26,591 nt of DNA from Bacteroidales bacterium UBA1256 (lineage in GTDB: Bacteria; Bacteroidota; Bacteroidia; Bacteroidales; Paludibacteraceae): positions 255-26,845 of the forward strand of contig DBVU01000103.1 of NCBI GenBank assembly GCA_002308195.1, written 5' to 3'. Positions within the stretch are counted from its first letter, which is position 1; the number at the start of each line of letters is the position of its first letter. The translations under genes and the position numbers were made by a program. Below, piece by piece: positions 24,701 to 26,591 of the stretch. The notes beneath the pieces are model-generated. The model was not told the origin of the DNA, made no database searches, and worked only from the letters and a program-made list of their open reading frames with translations.

Positions 24701-26531
24701 GGTTAAACACTTCTTGCAGAACCTGAACAACGATGAGTACACCTTGTTTGAGACGGATGAAAGAACCGGTACAACCGGTGCGTTGATTCAAGATGCTCCT
24801 CGTACGATAGAAGGATTCATAACTCCGGGTAGCCAAGTTAATCAAGTAGCTATCAAGGGCGACGGTTCGTCTGTAATTGAGTACTACTATGTACGTGGCA
24901 AGTATTCGTTGACATGGAATGCTAACGGTGGTGTACTGCTCGACAATGGCCGCACCGAAGGTGAGATTAAGTTTGGGGCAGAGATTAAGGCTGCAGTAGC
25001 AGAATGGCAAGGCCATACATTCAAAGGATGGGGTGCTGAAGTTCCGCAATACATGCCAGCACGCGCTCTGAACTTCGTAGCACAATGGGAGGCAGATACC
25101 TACACAGGCATCACCTTCGAGAGTGCAGACGAGACGAAGGGTACAGTAACTGTTAATCCGGAGAAGGATGAGTACACCTACGGTGACGAAGTAACTATTA
25201 CGGCTGAGGCTAATGACGGTTATGAATTCACTGGTTGGAGCGATGGTAGCACCGATGAGACACGTGTTATCACGATCGATGAGAATACTCAATCGATTAC
25301 CGCTAACTTCACAGCAGTTTCTGTTAAATTCGAGATCCAACGTTTCATCCAGAACATAGATGATGACAACTTCACCTTCTATGATAAGGAAGAAGGTCAA
25401 GGCTATACCGGTACGGAGATTAGTCCTGAGCCTGCAGCTATCGTAGGTTTCACAGCTCCGGAGGTACAAACTGTAACCATCAAGGGTGACGGTAGCACCG
25501 TAATCGTTTACAACTACATACGTAATAAATATGCGTTGAGTTGGGATGCAAACGGTGGTCAGTTACTTGACAATGGTCGCACCGAAGGTCTGGTTAAGTA
25601 CCAGGCTCCGATTAAGGCAGCTGAGGCAGAGTGGCAAGGTCATATCTTCCAAGGTTGGGGCGCTGAAGTTCCTCTGACCATGCCTACAGAAGCATTGAGC
25701 TTCGTAGCACAATGGAAGAAAGAGAGCTACCCAGGCATTACGTTCGGCAGCAATGATCCTGAGGCCGGAACAGTAACTGCAACTCCGCAAAAGGATGAGT
25801 ATGAATATGGCGACGAGGTAACTATTACCGCTGAAGCAAACGAGGGTTATGACTTCGTAGGTTGGAGCGATGGTAGCACCGAAGGCACAGAACGTGTAAT
25901 CGTTGTTGACGAGAACACAGAATCTGTAGTTGCAATCTTCACTCCGAAGACTGACACCAAGTACATCGTTCGTATCTTGCTGCAGAACATTGAGGATGAT
26001 GAGTTCACATTGTTCAACGAGCAAGAAAAGACTGGTACTACCGGTGTTGAGGTTAGCCCAGTAGTTGACGAGATTGAAGGCTTTACCGCTCCTGAGGCTC
26101 AGACAGCTAAGATCAAGGGTGACGGAAGTCTGGAAATCGAGTATAAGTACTTGCGTAACAGCTATGAGTTGATTTGGGATGCAGATGGTGGCGACTTCGG
26201 TGAGAGCCTGTATACTCAAGGTCAAGTGAAGTTCGGCGCAGAGATTATTGCTCCTGCAGATCCTGTTAAGGCTCACTTCATCTTCCTGAGTTGGGATGGC
26301 GAAGTTCCAGAGACGATGCCGTCTCACGATGTGAAACTGACCGCCCTCTGGCAAGTTGATACCGAAGGCATCGAAATCGTAGTTGACGGTAGAACGATTC
26401 TCAGCAACGAAGAGATTCGCATCTATGACTTCAACGGTCGCGATGTAACCGGTTTGAACGGCAACCTTGGAAATGGCATGTACATCGTAGTAGGTGGCGG
26501 CCAGACAACTAAGATCGCAATCTTCAAATAA
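18792..26531 (+). CDS. Giant secreted C10 (streptopain-like) cysteine protease with Listeria-Bacteroides repeats and a T9SS sorting domain
   Basis: A 2579-residue secreted protein. The signal peptide MKRIFSLFVAALVCVLSTTAWA is cut near residue 22. Residues about 23-160 are a SpeB-type propeptide (FYVVQEDDEDGGWVLIAADD). The protease domain is about 165-410 with catalytic C198 in SVTGCVATAMAQ, H355 in GGHSFVCDGY, and N371-W372 in FHFNWGWGG. All active-site residues are present, so activity is expected after propeptide removal. Residues 413-980 hold beta-sandwich modules I cannot name. Residues 986-2520 contain seven long repeats. The end (about 2526-2579, IRIYDFNGRDVTGLNG, GMYIVVGG) is a T9SS type A sorting domain, predicting export by T9SS and surface anchoring or release. 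Typical C10 enzymes are about 400-900 residues, so this is very large. It is monocistronic with its own promoter. By eye its codon use (many GGT, GTA and AAC) differs from the flanking housekeeping genes. Confidence 0.92.
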   Translation: MKRIFSLFVAALVCVLSTTAWAGTVSKEDAAALAGSFLSAKAQTSAKKASANTTLTSSTTEFATRVVALPETLEIDQFYVVQEDDEDGGWVLIAADDAVQPILGYADKGTFDASADMPENLKWWLGMYNYQIKCAIANGQVASTEVANQWAELRSGARKAKAATVVVGPLLTTKWNQGSPFNNLCPTYSGYNRSVTGCVATAMAQVMNFWEWPEKGQGSHSYNSNGTQSVNFANTTYDWANMINSYNGSYNSTQANAVATLMYSCGVAVEMSYGASSGAQTIRFPASSTSYACAQNALWNYFKYNADSIKGYYRPGYTQYGYSSWTDNNWIAMLKQELNKQRPIMYAGSGNGGGHSFVCDGYRDDNYFHFNWGWGGSYDGYFTVNNLAPEGGGIGSNNDNTFNQGQDVIIGIVPNVSDKYKVTYSVANGTCGTASWTQSTVGQSTTLPNVTPNNKYLFLGWSDVEGSRTANVGQAGDTYTPMRNVTLYAVVVQDGYTLRFHSRYLQYTNGTNVEWNWHGDCDVDSLIEESTGAGIVLPSASNDPGWTFQQWLYISGGELYIAGYPGDRVYPGSNMDLYGYWTEDAKIYLEAELVGVTATSGPWDDLTTPYGWIKQSDGFTATFVAASGFKALTAANTTVSVTVGDETISNCYSFANNVLTITLTPEQMIEDVLITIAATEDYTPCDDYSYAYSNASPTGTGSKTLGAYTWTISAAGSTTTQYTNSDMRYGANRTKCTSVTYTTTNGPQNCLIDKITINAHAGTAGTIQAWIGDQSLGTKTMTTSNAAYTFDNPNKYQGQIKFTLTNTSGNNGTNRYYLFVRSINVKMRTCIDVCPPIHIEGVEFMQGLYRNYYYGDDSKEPWYLWYPLGIGSYSSDYPWINFIIEAPSETALAGTHETLGIVGEITSATDTTEAWNYSYDLTITYNGTTTFQGANLPQYHVYCLWTDDITGQQYYIDDDVAAYLVNYDGGTNNGQITPTGDSNPRYYKVNYYQQNIDDDQYTLKESVTGTGSNGATIEAPRKSYSGFKAPAAQTVTLANNNTSTNPKVVNYYYDRRTYPISFVVNNITVLQDTVRYKATPVYTGPTPEREATEQNTYVFAGWDPILGPVTRALTYTALFDVVSQVTVTFDANGHGTAPAAQTVMAGQTITRPADPSETGYAFGGWYKEQGCVNAWNFSDPVNASMTLWAKWTANTHTLSWNANGGTLSGTYTSGNVAFGTAIVAPTATRTGYTFAGWDQTVPATMPDNDLAFVAQWTPNTNTAYVVKHYKQNIADNNYTIAETENLTGTTGASISPAVKDYEGFTAPAQQTVTILADGSLVVTYNYTRNTYALTWNADGGNITGSYTSGNVKFGASITAPANANVTKTGYNFLGWNPSSIPSTMPAQALTFTAQWQIRTYVLSFTSEDENKGTVSVNPVKAEYEYGDVIAIQATAKTGYSFSKWSDNNTQASRSITANDAAQSLVASFAANSNTPYIVHHFQQNITDDGWTEILPVDNLTGTTGALTNVAPVIKDYTGFDVQPYENVIIAADGSTEVNIYYIRKTFTIRFLVDGAVKQSDVLRYGATPAWNSANPTKEADAQYTYAFAGWDPAIAIVTAAQDYNAKWDLTLNRYTVSFNANGHGTAPASQLVGYGQLVPEPSALSETGWTFGGWYKEASCANAWRFAEDQVTGTTELFAKWTVNKHNLAWNANGGTITSADGTYTSGLVAFGTEIVAPQVERTGWNFIGWNPSVAATMPDEDVTYVANWQEKGDIVYKVRHEKENLAGNAYVLDVEETFTGATGAPVTPLVKTYTGFTAPAQQTANILADGSLVITYQYTRNSYNLTWDVNGGDALVDNGYTRGSVRFETPITAPADPTWRGHTFHNWGKTVPSTMPAEALNFVAAWTLDSYSGITFKSEDENEGTVTVNPEKDSYDFGESVAISADANEGYHFTGWSDGNNNEDRTIVVDENTVSLIATFAPNTNTAYKVKHFLQNLNNDEYTLFETDERTGTTGALIQDAPRTIEGFITPGSQVNQVAIKGDGSSVIEYYYVRGKYSLTWNANGGVLLDNGRTEGEIKFGAEIKAAVAEWQGHTFKGWGAEVPQYMPARALNFVAQWEADTYTGITFESADETKGTVTVNPEKDEYTYGDEVTITAEANDGYEFTGWSDGSTDETRVITIDENTQSITANFTAVSVKFEIQRFIQNIDDDNFTFYDKEEGQGYTGTEISPEPAAIVGFTAPEVQTVTIKGDGSTVIVYNYIRNKYALSWDANGGQLLDNGRTEGLVKYQAPIKAAEAEWQGHIFQGWGAEVPLTMPTEALSFVAQWKKESYPGITFGSNDPEAGTVTATPQKDEYEYGDEVTITAEANEGYDFVGWSDGSTEGTERVIVVDENTESVVAIFTPKTDTKYIVRILLQNIEDDEFTLFNEQEKTGTTGVEVSPVVDEIEGFTAPEAQTAKIKGDGSLEIEYKYLRNSYELIWDADGGDFGESLYTQGQVKFGAEIIAPADPVKAHFIFLSWDGEVPETMPSHDVKLTALWQVDTEGIEIVVDGRTILSNEEIRIYDFNGRDVTGLNGNLGNGMYIVVGGGQTTKIAIFK
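21747..26366 (+). repeat. Seven-copy modular repeat array in the C10 protease
   Basis: Each copy starts with a MucBP-like module (pattern YxVxH, QNI, YTL, TGTTGA, GFTAP, YNYTRN). Copies start at residues 986, 1264, 1476, 1757, 1969, 2180 and 2391, that is spacings of 278, 212, 281, 212, 211 and 211. Long copies (A, first and third) are the MucBP-like module plus three Listeria-Bacteroides (Flg_new) modules with GWYKE or WNANGG motifs. Short copies (B) are the MucBP-like module, one Flg_new module and one divergent InlB-type module (GTVTVNPEKDEY, GWSDG). The last copy lacks the InlB-type module. The order is A-B-A-B-B-B-B'. Confidence 0.85.
26367..26531 (+). other. T9SS type A C-terminal sorting domain of the protease
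   Basis: The last 54 residues show the usual pattern of a short beta-sandwich signal: IRIYDFNGRDV, then NGMYIVV and KIAIFK at the extreme C-terminus. Such domains direct cargo through the type IX system and are usually removed or coupled to anionic LPS. The T9SS machinery itself is not in this window. Confidence 0.75.
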
Positions 26532-26542
26532 GATGGAATAAG

Positions 26543-26560
26543 GCGATTCCGAAGAATCGC
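26543..26560 (+). terminator. Hairpin after the protease gene; possible terminator
   Basis: GCGATTC (26543-26549), loop CGAA, GAATCGC (26554-26560), 11 bases past the stop. It has no T-tract, so it may act only as a stabilising 3' hairpin. The remaining 31 bases of the window contain no recognisable gene. Confidence 0.4.
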
Positions 26561-26591
26561 TCGATAACAGAGAACGGCTTGCGTTTGCGAG

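Noticed and set aside
23682..25469. A 595-codon open frame on the minus strand inside the protease repeats.
   Set aside because: It is the mirror of biased repeat coding. It lacks recognisable protein features, its Cys-, Ser- and Ile-rich composition is typical of antisense frames, and the plus-strand protein is clearly real.
26543..26591. Weak likeness between the window end (ATCGCTC then ATAA) and the structured leader at 15708-15720.
   Set aside because: Only about a dozen bases agree with a one-base gap, which is not enough to call a shared repeat.

Overview
The window looks like chromosomal DNA of a Bacteroidota member, most likely an uncultured Bacteroidales from a gut-like habitat. 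The evidence is a promoter form seen eight times (TTTG or a one-mismatch variant, 20 bp, TAnnTTTG), the near absence of Shine-Dalgarno sequences, an OstA-like/SurA-like outer-membrane cluster, a viroplasmin-type RNase H, and a secreted C10 protease ending in a type IX secretion (T9SS) sorting domain. I cannot name the family or genus from sequence alone.

Layout. Positions 1-26 hold the first codons of a GAPDH gene (minus strand). Positions 201-3024 are a minus-strand run read as rfbC, rfbD, a DUF2461 gene, tRNA-Arg(CCU) and rnhA. Positions 3048-3271 hold a combined terminator/promoter, an 11-bp tandem array and a perfect hairpin. Positions 3272-4550 are prmC-recX (minus), divergent from ribD (4594-5667, plus). 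Positions 5788-14147 are a long plus-strand series: a SurA-like lipoprotein, a two-parvulin SurA homologue, an OstA-like protein, a small outer-membrane beta-barrel, dnaG, a radical SAM protein and a glycosyltransferase. It collides tail to tail with sufB (minus, 14112-15551). Upstream of sufB lie a terminator, tRNA-Cys(GCA) and about 148 nt of apparently structured leader RNA. From 15866 rightwards (plus) come a nucleosidase-like gene, an RlmI-like methyltransferase, a DEDDh exonuclease, and a 2579-residue C10 protease that fills the last 7.7 kb.

How the genes fit together. Most of the window is housekeeping: dTDP-rhamnose synthesis, translation termination (PrmC), riboflavin, replication priming, Fe-S assembly and outer-membrane biogenesis. 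The lipoprotein, SurA and OstA-like trio probably serves beta-barrel and LPS transport. The giant protease is the obvious surface or secreted accessory factor.

The less ordinary content is in small-scale structure: (1) eight promoters with the same 20-bp spacer and a shared spacer pattern, one lying antisense inside prmC; (2) three intergenic arrays of 11-bp tandem repeats; (3) short 7-bp tandem repeats inside rnhA, prmC (three sites) and ribD; (4) a chain of palindromes making an apparent in-frame insertion in ribD; (5) a two-domain structured RNA candidate ahead of tRNA-Cys; (6) the modular A-B-A-B-B-B-B' repeat architecture of the protease.
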